Notes: a model not told the origin generated them from the sequence alone. Positions 6,756 to 15,709 are shown, numbered from the stretch's first letter. The stretch: DNA of 64,000 nucleotides from Glaciecola sp028401415 (GCF_028401415.2 NZ_CP171821.2:4092001-4156000), one strand, 5' to 3'. Made by a program: numbers and translations.

Positions 6756-8060
6756 ATGCAAGTGTCTGTAGAGACGACTCAAGGGTTAGAACGCCGTCTT
6801 ACTATTACCGTTCCTGCTGAATCGGTAGATTCTGCGGTAAAAGCACGTTTACAACAGTTGGCGAAAACGCAGCGTATCAACGGATTTCGTCCTGGCAAAG
6901 TGCCGGTGAGCGTAATTAAAAAGCGTTTTGGTTCTGCAGTGCGGCAAGAAGTTGCTGGTGACGTTATGCAGCGTCATTTCTACGAAGCTATTATGCAAGA
7001 GAAAATCAACCCTGCCGGTATGCCTGCGTTTGATTTGACGAAAGATGAAGACGGTCAAGACCTAGAATTCGCCGCTACCTTTGAGATCTACCCAGAAGTT
7101 GAAGTAAAGGGTGTTGATAAGATAGAGGTTGAAAAACCCACTGTTGACATTAAGGCAAAAGACCTTAATGAAATGATAAAGACCTTACAGAAACAGCACG
7201 CAACATTCAAAGAAGTGAAGCGTAAAGCAAAAGAAGGCGATAAAGTGTTCATCAACTTTGTGGGCACGATTGATGGTGAAGAGTTTGACGGTGGTAAGGC
7301 CGAAGATTTTCCACTCGAGTTAGGCAAAGGTCAAATGATCCCTGGCTTTGAAGAGCCGCTTGAGGGTGCGAAAAAAGGTGATGAAGTGGTCGCTAAGGTC
7401 ACCTTTCCCGAAGATTATCATGCTGAAGCGCTTAAAGGCAAAGATGCTGAGTTTGCGATTACGGTGAACAAAGTAGAAGGCTTAAACCTACCGAAGGTTG
7501 ACGACGAGTTTGCTCAGTTATTCGGTGTAGAAGAGGGCGGCGTTGACGCACTCAAAGAAGAAGTTAAAAAGAACATGCAGCGTGAACTTGATCAAACGCT
7601 AAAAACACAAGTTAAGGAAAATGTTATTTCTGCCTTACTTGCGGCGAATGAGCTAGACTTGCCCTCAGCGTTGGTTGAGCAGGAAGTAAACGCGCTTCGC
7701 GAGCAAGCTAAGCAGCGTTTTGAGCAGCAGGGCAATGCGGCTAATATGCCTGAACTGCCAAACGATTTATTTACAGACAATGCAAAACGTCGTGTAAGTG
7801 TTGGTTTGTTGTTAGGCGAAGTGATTAAATCTAACAAGCTAGAAGTCGAGCAAGCACGAGTTGACGCATTGATCGAACAAACGGCTTCAGCGTATGAAGA
7901 TCCGAGCGAAGTAATTGAGTACTACAAGAACAATCAAGAGATGCTACAGCAAATTCAAAATCTAGCTCTTGAAGAACAAGCAATCGATGCCATATTAAAA
8001 CAAGCGAAAGTAAAAGAAGTTAAAAAATCGTTTGATGAAGTTATGAACAAAAAGGCTTAA
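6756..8060 (+). CDS. tig: Trigger factor
   Basis: Trigger factor is the ribosome-docked chaperone that meets nascent chains at the exit tunnel and has peptidyl-prolyl isomerase activity. At 434 residues it matches the E. coli protein (432). The ribosome-binding loop GFRPGKVP is at residues 43-50, the FKBP-like PPIase domain spans about 150-245 (GDKVFINFVGTIDGEEFDGG, then GKGQMIPGFEEPLEGAKKGD), and the helical C-terminal domain makes up the rest. It starts with ATG preceded by GAGGTAGAAGA. It is followed by a strong terminator, so it is probably a separate unit from clpP, although the tig-clpP-clpX-lon order is conserved. Confidence 0.97.
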   Translation: MQVSVETTQGLERRLTITVPAESVDSAVKARLQQLAKTQRINGFRPGKVPVSVIKKRFGSAVRQEVAGDVMQRHFYEAIMQEKINPAGMPAFDLTKDEDGQDLEFAATFEIYPEVEVKGVDKIEVEKPTVDIKAKDLNEMIKTLQKQHATFKEVKRKAKEGDKVFINFVGTIDGEEFDGGKAEDFPLELGKGQMIPGFEEPLEGAKKGDEVVAKVTFPEDYHAEALKGKDAEFAITVNKVEGLNLPKVDDEFAQLFGVEEGGVDALKEEVKKNMQRELDQTLKTQVKENVISALLAANELDLPSALVEQEVNALREQAKQRFEQQGNAANMPELPNDLFTDNAKRRVSVGLLLGEVIKSNKLEVEQARVDALIEQTASAYEDPSEVIEYYKNNQEMLQQIQNLALEEQAIDAILKQAKVKEVKKSFDEVMNKKA

Positions 8061-8103
8061 TCAAAAGCCTCAGTGATTGACTTGATAGCTTATCAACTGA
8101 TTA

Positions 8104-8132
8104 AATGCTCGGACGTTCCGGGCATTTTTTTT
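8104..8132 (+). terminator. Intrinsic terminator after tig
   Basis: A 10-bp stem (AATGCTCGGA at 8104-8113 with TTCCGGGCAT at 8117-8126, including one G-T pair) with a 3-base loop is followed directly by a run of T to 8132. It lies 44 bases after the tig stop. Confidence 0.85.
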
Positions 8133-8230
8133 AGATTTCAATGTACTATACTTAGCTTTAGTAAAACAGCGATGCGCCTGATTCAGGTTTCCATACGTAA
8201 CTTTCATAGAATATATAGATAAGAGTGCAA

Positions 8231-8857
8231 ATGACAAACATCATTACTGACCCTAGCAACGCCCTTGTTCCCATGGTGGTAGAGCAAACATCTCGAGGCG
8301 AACGTTCGTTCGATATCTATTCACGCCTGTTAAAAGAGAACGTGATATTTTTGGTGGGGCAAGTTGAAGACCACATGGCAAACTTAATTGTTGCGCAGAT
8401 GTTGTTTCTGGAGGCAGAAAATCCAGAAAAAGATATCTTCTTGTACATAAATTCACCCGGTGGTTCGGTTACAGCAGGTATGGCCATTTACGATACAATG
8501 AACTTCATCAAGCCAGACGTCAGTACTGTATGTATTGGACAAGCGGCTAGTATGGGCTCATTTCTATTGTCAGCAGGCGCAAAAGGAAAGCGCTATTGCT
8601 TACCGCATTCGAGGGTGATGATTCATCAACCTTTAGGTGGATTTCAGGGGCAAGCATCAGATTTTGAAATACATGCTAAGGAAATCCTGTCTATCAAAGA
8701 GAGATTGAACCGTTTATATGCAGATCATACCGGGCAAGATTATGAAAAAATCGCCCATGATACCGATAGAGATAACTTTTTAAGTGCACAAGATGCGGTA
8801 GACTACGGTTTAGTAGATAACGTGCTCACCAGCCGAGATGATGTTGGTAAAAAGTAG
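8231..8857 (+). CDS. clpP: ATP-dependent Clp protease proteolytic subunit
   Basis: ClpP is the serine peptidase that forms two stacked heptameric rings and degrades substrates fed in by ClpX or ClpA. Counting from the ATG at 8231 (208 residues), the catalytic triad is Ser107 (GQAASMGSF), His132 (VMIHQPLGG) and Asp181 (DTDRDNF), with the same spacing as in E. coli. The frame can also open at GTG 8225, two codons earlier; AAGAG at 8221-8225 is better spaced for the ATG. The N-terminus before ALVPMVVEQTSRGER is a short propeptide. clpX follows after 23 bases in the same operon. Confidence 0.97.
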   Translation: MTNIITDPSNALVPMVVEQTSRGERSFDIYSRLLKENVIFLVGQVEDHMANLIVAQMLFLEAENPEKDIFLYINSPGGSVTAGMAIYDTMNFIKPDVSTVCIGQAASMGSFLLSAGAKGKRYCLPHSRVMIHQPLGGFQGQASDFEIHAKEILSIKERLNRLYADHTGQDYEKIAHDTDRDNFLSAQDAVDYGLVDNVLTSRDDVGKK

Positions 8858-8880
8858 CGATAGCGACAAAGGCAAATACT

Positions 8881-10158
8881 ATGAGTGATGACCATAACAA
8901 AGACGGCGATAACAAATTATTGTATTGCTCTTTTTGTGGTAAGAGCCAACACGAGGTTCGAAAATTGATTGCAGGACCGTCGGTTTTCATATGTGACGAG
9001 TGTGTTGAGCTGTGTAACGATATTATTCGTGAAGAAATTAAAGAAATTTCTCCCAAGCAAAAAAATGATGCGCTTCCAACGCCAGCAGAAATACATAAGC
9101 ATCTTGATGATTATGTTATTGGTCAGGAGCACGCAAAAAAGGTGCTCGCAGTAGCGGTGTATAACCACTACAAGCGTCTGCGTAATGGCGATGTGCATGA
9201 AGGCGTTGAGCTAGGTAAAAGTAATATTCTGTTAATAGGACCAACGGGTAGTGGTAAAACACTGCTTGCTGAAACTTTGGCGCGTTTGCTTGATGTGCCT
9301 TTCACAATGGCAGATGCTACCACCCTCACGGAAGCGGGTTATGTGGGTGAGGACGTTGAGAATATTATTCAAAAACTGCTGCAAAAATGTGATTACGACC
9401 CGGAAAAAGCGCAACGCGGCATCGTGTATATCGATGAAATCGACAAAATATCGCGTAAGTCTGATAATCCGTCTATTACTCGCGACGTATCTGGCGAAGG
9501 GGTGCAGCAAGCTTTATTAAAACTCATTGAAGGTACCATTGCCTCAGTCCCCCCACAGGGCGGTCGTAAGCACCCGCAGCAAGAGTTTTTACAAGTCGAC
9601 ACTTCAAAAATTTTGTTTATTTGCGGCGGCGCATTTGCTGGGCTTGATAAAATAATTGAGCAACGTAATGCGACCGGCACCGGTATTGGATTTGGTGCAG
9701 AGGTGAAATCGCCCAACGAACATAATGCTTTGACCCAACTATTTAAAGACGTTGAGCCCGAGGATTTAGTGAAGTACGGCCTCATCCCCGAATTTATCGG
9801 TCGTCTCCCAGTTGTCACCAGTTTAGAGGAACTCAGTGAGGATGCGCTGATTCAAATTTTAAAAGAGCCTAAAAATGCAATTACTAAACAATACGGTGCA
9901 CTGTTTGCAATAGAAGATGCTGAGTTAGAGTTTAGAGAAGATGCTTTACGCGCCATTGCGCAAAAAGCAATGTCTCGAAAAACTGGGGCGCGTGGCTTGC
10001 GCTCAATTGTAGAAGCGGTGCTGCTTGAAACGATGTATGACCTTCCATCGACACCCGAGGTATCTAAAGTCGTTATTGACGAAACCGTTATAAAAGGCGA
10101 ATCTAAGCCGATTTTGATGTACGAAAACACAAACGACAAGAAGGCTGCATCTGAGTAA
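8881..10158 (+). CDS. clpX: Clp protease ATP-binding subunit ClpX
   Basis: ClpX is the AAA+ unfoldase that recognises tagged substrates (for example ssrA peptides) and threads them into ClpP. The 425-residue protein has the N-terminal zinc-binding domain with Cys16, Cys19, Cys38 and Cys41, Walker A GPTGSGKT at residues 120-127, Walker B VYIDEIDKI, and the conserved C-terminal AAA lid (SRKTGARGLRSIVE). It lies 23 bases after clpP, with a ribosome site AAAGGC, and is followed by a strong terminator. Confidence 0.97.
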   Translation: MSDDHNKDGDNKLLYCSFCGKSQHEVRKLIAGPSVFICDECVELCNDIIREEIKEISPKQKNDALPTPAEIHKHLDDYVIGQEHAKKVLAVAVYNHYKRLRNGDVHEGVELGKSNILLIGPTGSGKTLLAETLARLLDVPFTMADATTLTEAGYVGEDVENIIQKLLQKCDYDPEKAQRGIVYIDEIDKISRKSDNPSITRDVSGEGVQQALLKLIEGTIASVPPQGGRKHPQQEFLQVDTSKILFICGGAFAGLDKIIEQRNATGTGIGFGAEVKSPNEHNALTQLFKDVEPEDLVKYGLIPEFIGRLPVVTSLEELSEDALIQILKEPKNAITKQYGALFAIEDAELEFREDALRAIAQKAMSRKTGARGLRSIVEAVLLETMYDLPSTPEVSKVVIDETVIKGESKPILMYENTNDKKAASE

Positions 10159-10175
10159 AGCGCCAATTGTTGATG

Positions 10176-10207
10176 AAAAAAAGGACCTCTCTAGGTCCTT
10201 TTTTTGA
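10176..10207 (+). terminator. Intrinsic terminator after clpX
   Basis: The stem AAGGACCT (10181-10188) / AGGTCCTT (10193-10200) has a 4-base loop CTCT and is extended by A-T pairs on both sides. The T-run continues to about 10205. It separates clpPX from the lon promoter. Confidence 0.9.
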
Positions 10208-10214
10208 CGCTGGC

Positions 10215-10242
10215 TTTGAACTTTGTAACATTATCCCCATAT
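10215..10242 (+). promoter_or_regulatory. Candidate sigma-32 heat-shock promoter of lon
   Basis: TTTGAA at 10215-10220 and CCCCATAT at 10235-10242 are separated by 14 bases. The sigma-32 consensus is CTTGAAA, 13-15 bases, CCCCATNT, so the -10 element is a complete match and the -35 element is close. The lon start codon is 31 bases after the -10 element. Heat-shock control of lon is established in E. coli. Confidence 0.7.
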
Positions 10243-10273
10243 AAGTAATCATAGTAGAAAATAAGAGAGAAAT

Positions 10274-12619
10274 ATGACAGAGAGTACTCTGCTCAGAAGT
10301 ATGCCAGTCTTGGCCTTGAGAGATGTTGTGGTTTACCCACATATGGTTATTCCTTTGTTTGTAGGGCGTGAAAAATCTATTCAGTGCCTTGAGGCCGCAA
10401 TGGATAACGATAAAAAAGTATTTTTGGTGGCGCAAAAAGATGCCAGTATTGACGAGCCTGAAATCAAAGATGTATTCGAGGTAGGAACCGTTGCGACCAT
10501 TCTTCAACTGCTCAAACTCCCTGACGGCACAGTTAAGGTATTGGTGGAAGGTAGCGTTCGGGGAAAAATTCTACAATACACCGATACTGACCCTTATTTC
10601 ATCGGTGATGCTGAAGTACTCGACGATGAAGAAATAGATGACAGCGAACAAGAGGTATTAATTCGGTCTGCGGTTTCGCAGTTCGAGGGCTACGTTAAGC
10701 TCAATAAGAAAATCCCGCCAGAAGTACTTACTTCCCTCAATGGTATAGAAGATGCTGCGCGCCTCGCTGATACAATGGCAGCGCATATGCCACTTAAACT
10801 TTCTGAAAAACAGAAAGTACTTGAAATGCGAAGCGTAACCAAGCGTTTGGAATTTCTGATGGCGCTTATGGAGGGCGAAATCGACCTCTTGCAAGTTGAG
10901 AAGAAAATTCGAACGCGCGTAAAAAAGCAAATGGAAAAAAGTCAGCGCGAGTATTATTTAAATGAGCAGATGAAAGCTATTCAAAAAGAACTCGGCGAAC
11001 TTGACGAAGCGCCTGATGAATTTGAGGCGCTCAATAAAAAAATCTCCGAAGCCAAAATGCCGGATGACGCGCAAGATAAGGCAAAAGCAGAACTTAATAA
11101 GCTTAAAATGATGTCGCCAATGTCTGCAGAGGCCACCGTTGTGCGCTCTTACATTGACTGGTTAGTGTCTGTTCCTTGGCATAAACGCAGCCCAGTCAAA
11201 AGAGACTTGGGCAGAGCAGAGGATGTATTAGATAGTGATCACTATGGTCTGGAAAAGGTAAAAGAACGGATCCTTGAATATTTGGCCGTTCAGCAACGCG
11301 TAAAAAAATTAAAGGGTCCAATTTTGTGTTTGGTCGGGCCACCGGGGGTTGGTAAGACCTCGCTCGGTCAGTCCGTTGCAAAAGCGACCGGGCGAAAGTA
11401 TGTGAGAATGGCCTTAGGCGGTGTTCGTGATGAGGCAGAAATAAGGGGTCATAGACGCACATATATTGGTTCTTTGCCAGGAAAGCTTATTCAAAAGATG
11501 TCCAAAGTCGGCGTCAAAAATCCACTATTTTTGCTTGATGAGATTGATAAGATGTCATCAGACATGCGCGGAGATCCATCGTCTGCGCTTTTAGAAGTGC
11601 TTGACCCTGAGCAAAACTCAAGTTTCTCTGACCACTATTTAGAAGTGGACTATGATTTATCGGACGTTATGTTTGTTGCTACATCCAACAGCATGAATAT
11701 TCCGGGCCCACTTCTGGATAGAATGGAAGTCATACGTCTTTCTGGATATACCGAGGACGAAAAGCTAAATATCGCTCAGCGCCATTTAATCGCAAAGCAA
11801 ATTGCACGCAATGGACTGAAAGATAAAGAGCTCAAAATAGAAGAATCTGCAATTATCGGCGTTATTCGTTACTACACGCGTGAAGCGGGTGTAAGAAGTT
11901 TAGAGCGTGAAATATCAAAGATATGCCGTAAGGCCGTCAAGAACATTTTGTTGAAAAAAGAAAAAGCCCCAGTGCTTGTGAACCAAGATAACCTCAAAGA
12001 CTACTTGGGCGTTCAGCGCTTTGATTATGGTATAGCAGATAAGAATAACCAAGTTGGACAAGTAACAGGACTTGCTTGGACAGAAGTCGGTGGCGATTTG
12101 CTTACGATTGAGACCAGTGTCGTGCCCGGTAAGGGTAAAGCCACTGCTACTGGTTCACTAGGCGACGTGATGCAAGAGTCGATTAAGGCGGCGCAAACGG
12201 TGGTGCGCTCGCGTGCAAAAAAATTAAGAATAAACGAAGACTTTTATGAAAAGCGAGATATTCATATACACGTGCCTGAGGGCGCTACGCCAAAAGATGG
12301 TCCAAGCGCGGGTATTGGAATGTGCACGGCGCTAGTGTCATCATTAACAGGCAATCCAGTTAAGTGTGATGTTGCCATGACGGGTGAAATTACGCTTAGA
12401 GGGGAAGTGCTTGCCATAGGTGGCTTAAAAGAAAAGTTGCTTGCTGCGCACAGAGGCGGGATAAAAACGGTTATTATTCCACACGAGAACGAACGCGATT
12501 TAGAGGAAATTCCGGAAAATGTGACATCCGACCTGGAAATCCACCCTGTAAAATGGATTGACGAGGTCTTGGATATCGCTTTGGTAAACCCTGTTGAATC
12601 GGTACAAGTTGCTTCTTAA
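10274..12619 (+). CDS. lon: ATP-dependent protease Lon
   Basis: Lon is the cytoplasmic AAA+ serine protease that removes misfolded proteins and specific regulators. At 781 residues it matches the E. coli length (784). It has the N-terminal LON substrate-binding domain (LPVLALRDVVVYPHMVIPL), an AAA+ domain with Walker A GPPGVGKTS and Walker B FLLDEIDKM, and the C-terminal protease domain. The Ser-Lys dyad is Ser678 (DGPSAGIGM) and Lys721 (GLKEKLLAA), 43 residues apart as in E. coli. The ribosome site is AAGAGAG. A sigma-32-like promoter precedes it. Confidence 0.98.
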   Translation: MTESTLLRSMPVLALRDVVVYPHMVIPLFVGREKSIQCLEAAMDNDKKVFLVAQKDASIDEPEIKDVFEVGTVATILQLLKLPDGTVKVLVEGSVRGKILQYTDTDPYFIGDAEVLDDEEIDDSEQEVLIRSAVSQFEGYVKLNKKIPPEVLTSLNGIEDAARLADTMAAHMPLKLSEKQKVLEMRSVTKRLEFLMALMEGEIDLLQVEKKIRTRVKKQMEKSQREYYLNEQMKAIQKELGELDEAPDEFEALNKKISEAKMPDDAQDKAKAELNKLKMMSPMSAEATVVRSYIDWLVSVPWHKRSPVKRDLGRAEDVLDSDHYGLEKVKERILEYLAVQQRVKKLKGPILCLVGPPGVGKTSLGQSVAKATGRKYVRMALGGVRDEAEIRGHRRTYIGSLPGKLIQKMSKVGVKNPLFLLDEIDKMSSDMRGDPSSALLEVLDPEQNSSFSDHYLEVDYDLSDVMFVATSNSMNIPGPLLDRMEVIRLSGYTEDEKLNIAQRHLIAKQIARNGLKDKELKIEESAIIGVIRYYTREAGVRSLEREISKICRKAVKNILLKKEKAPVLVNQDNLKDYLGVQRFDYGIADKNNQVGQVTGLAWTEVGGDLLTIETSVVPGKGKATATGSLGDVMQESIKAAQTVVRSRAKKLRINEDFYEKRDIHIHVPEGATPKDGPSAGIGMCTALVSSLTGNPVKCDVAMTGEITLRGEVLAIGGLKEKLLAAHRGGIKTVIIPHENERDLEEIPENVTSDLEIHPVKWIDEVLDIALVNPVESVQVAS

Positions 12620-12661
12620 CCCGAAATTTGTTCATTTTTTAACACTAAATTTGCTAGTTTT

Positions 12662-12700
12662 TGATAAAAAGAGGAAAAATTTTACTTTTTTTATCATTTT
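12662..12700 (+). terminator. Possible AT-rich terminator after lon
   Basis: TGATAAAAA (12662-12670) can pair with TTTTTATCA (12688-12696) around a 17-base loop, and a short T-run follows. The stem is almost all A-T, so this is weak. Nothing else with a recognisable function was found in the 267 bases between lon and hupB, which must also hold the hupB promoter. Confidence 0.35.
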
Positions 12701-12886
12701 GGGTATTCACATGCTCTCAACTTGTGCTACCTTAAACCCATGCGCTTCAAGCCTTGAATATAAAGGGATAGAAAGCGTTTCTTTGTAATAACAGTAGGCT
12801 CAAGCAATTGATCGTTTATTGCTACTTTGTGAGCCACTTACGTTAATTTCTAAAAGCAATATAATAACAATGAAGGGGATCATATT

Positions 12887-13159
12887 GTGAACAAGTCTCA
12901 ACTTATCGACACCGTCGCTGAAAGCGCAGACATTTCTAAAGCAGCCGCCGGACGTGCTCTAGATGCATTTACTGACGCTGTAACCGCTGCTCTCAAGGAT
13001 GGCGACCAAGTCGCTCTAGTTGGTTTTGGTACATTCTCAGTACGTGAGCGCGCTGCTAGAAGTGGCCGTAATCCACAGACTGGCGAAACAATCCAAATTT
13101 CTGCTGCAAAAGTACCATCTTTCAAAGCTGGTAAAGCACTTAAAGACGCTTGCAACTAA
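12887..13159 (+). CDS. hupB: DNA-binding protein HU-beta
   Basis: HU is the small nucleoid protein that bends DNA as a dimer. The 90-residue product begins MNKSQLIDTVAE and carries the family signature GFGTFSVRERAARSGRNPQT across the beta-arm that enters the minor groove, ending FKAGKALKDACN. It starts with GTG at 12887; AAGGGGAT lies about 8 bases before it. The position between lon and ppiD is the conserved gammaproteobacterial one. A strong terminator follows. Confidence 0.97.
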   Translation: MNKSQLIDTVAESADISKAAAGRALDAFTDAVTAALKDGDQVALVGFGTFSVRERAARSGRNPQTGETIQISAAKVPSFKAGKALKDACN

Positions 13160-13180
13160 ACGTCTACTTAATCATTTTGA

Positions 13181-13208
13181 AAGGCGATGGTTTACATCGC
13201 CTTTTTTT
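13181..13208 (+). terminator. Intrinsic terminator after hupB
   Basis: The 9-bp stem AAGGCGATG (13181-13189) / CATCGCCTT (13195-13203) has a 5-base loop and is followed by a T-run to 13208. It lies 21 bases after the hupB stop. Confidence 0.92.
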
Positions 13209-13331
13209 ATGGCTAAACCTCTTAAAATCTCGCCTATTGCTTTCAGTACAGGTATAATCTGCGCGCTTTGTCGGTCTAAAATTTTGTTTGTCAAAATATA
13301 TCTGTCCAAAATAATAAGGTTGTAAGAAACA

Positions 13332-15218
13332 ATGTTAGAAAGAATTCGTGAGGGCGTACAAGGGCCTTGGGCGATTGCGATTGTCGCATTGATTGTCGTA
13401 AGCTTTGTATTTACCGGAGTCGGTGGGTATTTGTCATCGTCTGCTTCCACAGCAGCGGCAACGGTCAATGAGAAAGACATTCCAGCGTCAACATTAGAGA
13501 TTGCATATCAGAATGAGCGGGCGCGCATGGAGTCTCAATTCGGCGAGGCCATTAGCAGTTTATTTGCAAGTGAGAGCTACCTTAATGACTTTAGACAAGG
13601 CGTTTTGGATAGACTCATTAATGAAGAACTTATTGCTCAAAAGGCAGATGCTTTAGGTTTACGTGTTGGTGATGAACAGATTAAACAAGCCATCACAGCG
13701 CTACCAGAATTCCAAATTGCAGGCCAGTTTAGTAATGATGCATATAATGCTGCTATCCAGCGCGCGGGTTTCACACCGAGTGAATTTGCCGAGTATATGC
13801 GCACTCAAATGACCCGTCAGCAATTAGTCCAAGCCTTAAACGGATCTTCATTTAACGTTTCTACTTTGGTGTCAAACATCCTTTCATTAAGAGCACAGCA
13901 GCGTGATATTTCCATTATCGAAGTGCCGTCGTCATCTTATTTGCCGGAGATTGAGTTAAACGAAGAAGAGATTGTCCAGTATTACAATGACACGATTAAT
14001 CAGTATGACACAGAAGAAGAGGTTAAACTGGCCTATGTGAGTCTATCGGTGGATGATTTGTTGCCGTCAGTAGACGTTACTGAGGAAGAAGTCGCTGAGC
14101 AGTATGAACAGCAAATAGGCCTTTATCGAAGCGAAGAGCAAAGAAGTGTATCTCATATTCTTATCGAAATAGCAGATGATGCTGATGCTGCGCGCGAAGA
14201 AGCCGAGGCAATCCTTCAAGAGCTTCAGGCTGGCGCAGATTTTTCCAATCTTGCTGAACAGAACTCTGACGACATCGTTAGCGCAGAATCCGGTGGAGAG
14301 CTGGGTCAGGTAAATCCCGGAGACTACCCAGAAGATTTTGAGAGCGCAGTATTTGCATTAAGCGAAGAAGGTCAGATATCAGATGTTGTTGAAACAGAGT
14401 TTGGTTTTCATATCATTAAATTAGATTCCCTTATTGCCTCGGTAACCACGCCTTTAAGTGAAGTTGCTGAACAAATAAGAGACGAAATAAGACTGAACAA
14501 AGCGACTGATGTATTTTTTGAGCTTCAAGCTGAAATGCAGCGTTTAGCGTTTGAAGTGCCAGATACGTTGGAGGAGGTGGCAGAAGCGGTCAATCGCCCG
14601 ATATTTGAAACCGTCTCATTCCCTGCGAGCCGCTACCCTTCGGCGGTGAATTTTCCGCAAGTTGAGAATGTAGCATTCTCCACAGAGTTAATAGAAGAAG
14701 GCGTGAACAGTGAGCTTCTGCAATTATCTGACGATAAGGTAATGGTGGTGCGCGTAATCGACCATCAAGCTCAGCGAACTAAGGGCTTAGACGAAGTGCG
14801 TGAGGGCATAGAGCAGCAAATGACTACAGATAAAGCGCAGCAAGCTGCGCTTGCTTGGTCGCAAGATGTGCAAAACACCTTATTAACGGGCGAAGATATT
14901 CAAGCTAAGTTGGACGAGAAATCGCTTGCATGGGAAGTATATGCAGATGTAACCCGAAACAGCGCACAGCTCTCTCCCGTATTGATTAATGCCGCGTTTG
15001 AACTTAGCACCGACCCGGCTAACAATACAGCGGTCGTAAATTTAAACAATGGTAATGTGGGTATTGTCAAGCTGGATGCCATCGACGCTTCCGCGCAGAT
15101 AAGTAGCGAAGAAATTGAAGCTGCGTCGCAACAGCTTACTGGGCAATATGCGCAGAGAACGTATCAAAACTTTATTGATGCATTAAGAGCGGATGCTGAA
15201 ATAGTGATCATGAACTAA
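13332..15218 (+). CDS. ppiD: Periplasmic folding chaperone PpiD
   Basis: PpiD is an inner-membrane-anchored periplasmic chaperone that associates with the Sec translocon and helps newly exported proteins. The 628-residue protein starts with a short cytoplasmic tail and a transmembrane anchor at about residues 12-34 (GPWAIAIVALIVVSFVFTGV). A SurA-like N-terminal region follows, then a parvulin domain at about 270-365 (RSVSHILIE, then GGELGQVNPGDYPEDFE and FGFHIIKLDS), and a long C-terminal chaperone region. In E. coli PpiD the parvulin domain has little isomerase activity. A TATAAT box at 13253-13258 followed by a GC-rich stretch is the probable promoter -10. A terminator follows at 15244. Confidence 0.95.
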   Translation: MLERIREGVQGPWAIAIVALIVVSFVFTGVGGYLSSSASTAAATVNEKDIPASTLEIAYQNERARMESQFGEAISSLFASESYLNDFRQGVLDRLINEELIAQKADALGLRVGDEQIKQAITALPEFQIAGQFSNDAYNAAIQRAGFTPSEFAEYMRTQMTRQQLVQALNGSSFNVSTLVSNILSLRAQQRDISIIEVPSSSYLPEIELNEEEIVQYYNDTINQYDTEEEVKLAYVSLSVDDLLPSVDVTEEEVAEQYEQQIGLYRSEEQRSVSHILIEIADDADAAREEAEAILQELQAGADFSNLAEQNSDDIVSAESGGELGQVNPGDYPEDFESAVFALSEEGQISDVVETEFGFHIIKLDSLIASVTTPLSEVAEQIRDEIRLNKATDVFFELQAEMQRLAFEVPDTLEEVAEAVNRPIFETVSFPASRYPSAVNFPQVENVAFSTELIEEGVNSELLQLSDDKVMVVRVIDHQAQRTKGLDEVREGIEQQMTTDKAQQAALAWSQDVQNTLLTGEDIQAKLDEKSLAWEVYADVTRNSAQLSPVLINAAFELSTDPANNTAVVNLNNGNVGIVKLDAIDASAQISSEEIEAASQQLTGQYAQRTYQNFIDALRADAEIVIMN

Positions 15219-15243
15219 TTCGCAGCCGGTATCGTAAACCATC

Positions 15244-15266
15244 AAAGCCCCTAATAGGGGCTTTTA
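15244..15266 (+). terminator. Intrinsic terminator after ppiD
   Basis: The 8-bp stem AAAGCCCC (15244-15251) / GGGGCTTT (15257-15264) has loop TAATA and a short T-run. The region 15219-15709 otherwise holds the two small ORFs listed below and the rpsT terminator. Confidence 0.8.
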
Positions 15267-15343
15267 AATGTATTAACGGATATCAATATCCCCGTTTGAA
15301 GTAAGAACTGCGTTTAAACGACAGAATCTTATCAAGAACCTGC

Positions 15344-15514
15344 TTATTTTGTGACTAACATTGCGAAAGTAAAAAAGATCATCACTACCGCCGACAGTGC
15401 GATGATGTAGATAAAACCTTGTCTTCCCTGTGCGAGGCTGTACCCTCTGACGTTTAAATAGCTATACCAAATGGCACAAAGAATGACGGGCAGTAAAAAC
15501 AAAAACTTCAACAC
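15344..15514 (-). CDS. Small two-span membrane protein (56 aa)
   Basis: This short minus-strand ORF encodes 56 residues, starting with GTG at 15514 directly after an in-frame TAA. GAGG sits 8 bases upstream as a ribosome site. The product has two hydrophobic spans: residues 3-20 (KFLFLLPVILCAIWYSYL) and about 34-54 (FIYIIALSAVVMIFFTFAML), joined by a polar loop NVRGYSLAQGRQG and ending in TK. The strongly biased composition, well-placed ribosome site and two clean spans suggest a real gene rather than noise. It is convergent with ppiD and upstream of nothing obvious. No family was recognised. Confidence 0.6.
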   Translation of the reverse strand: MLKFLFLLPVILCAIWYSYLNVRGYSLAQGRQGFIYIIALSAVVMIFFTFAMLVTK

Positions 15515-15600
15515 TTAATATGCCTCTTGAACCTGCGATAAAATAGTATACGCATTTATATGCTTATTAGCTTAACCAAGATCTGAATAGGGAAAAGCTC

Positions 15601-15699
15601 ATGGCAGGAAAATTCAGCAAACAGGCTTTGGCAAACAAAGATGAGGCTTTAGCAGATATAAAAAAACCGGCTAACAGCCGGTTTAATCATTCAGTGTAA
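15601..15699 (+). CDS. Possible 32-residue peptide overlapping the rpsT terminator
   Basis: ATG at 15601 is preceded at 8 bases by AGGGA, and the frame runs 32 codons (MAGKFSKQALANKDEALADI, then KKPANSRF to NHSV). The product is hydrophilic, rich in Lys and Ala, and helix-prone in its first 20 residues. The last third is encoded by the inverted repeat that terminates rpsT on the other strand. The ribosome site is good, but the length is close to chance expectation, so it is listed as a candidate only. Confidence 0.3.
   Translation: MAGKFSKQALANKDEALADIKKPANSRFNHSV
15660..15684 (-). terminator. Intrinsic terminator of rpsT
   Basis: Read on the minus strand, AAACCGGCT and AGCCGGTTT (15676-15684 and 15664-15672) form a 9-bp stem with a 3-base loop, followed by a run of T complementary to the A-run at 15661-15666. 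It lies 26 bases after the rpsT stop. Confidence 0.88.
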
Positions 15700-15709
15700 A
15701 ACGCTCTAT

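Noticed and set aside
12594..12788. Plus-strand ORF of 64 codons at the end of lon
   Set aside because: It overlaps lon out of frame and covers the AT-rich region that contains the possible terminator. Composition is not protein-like.
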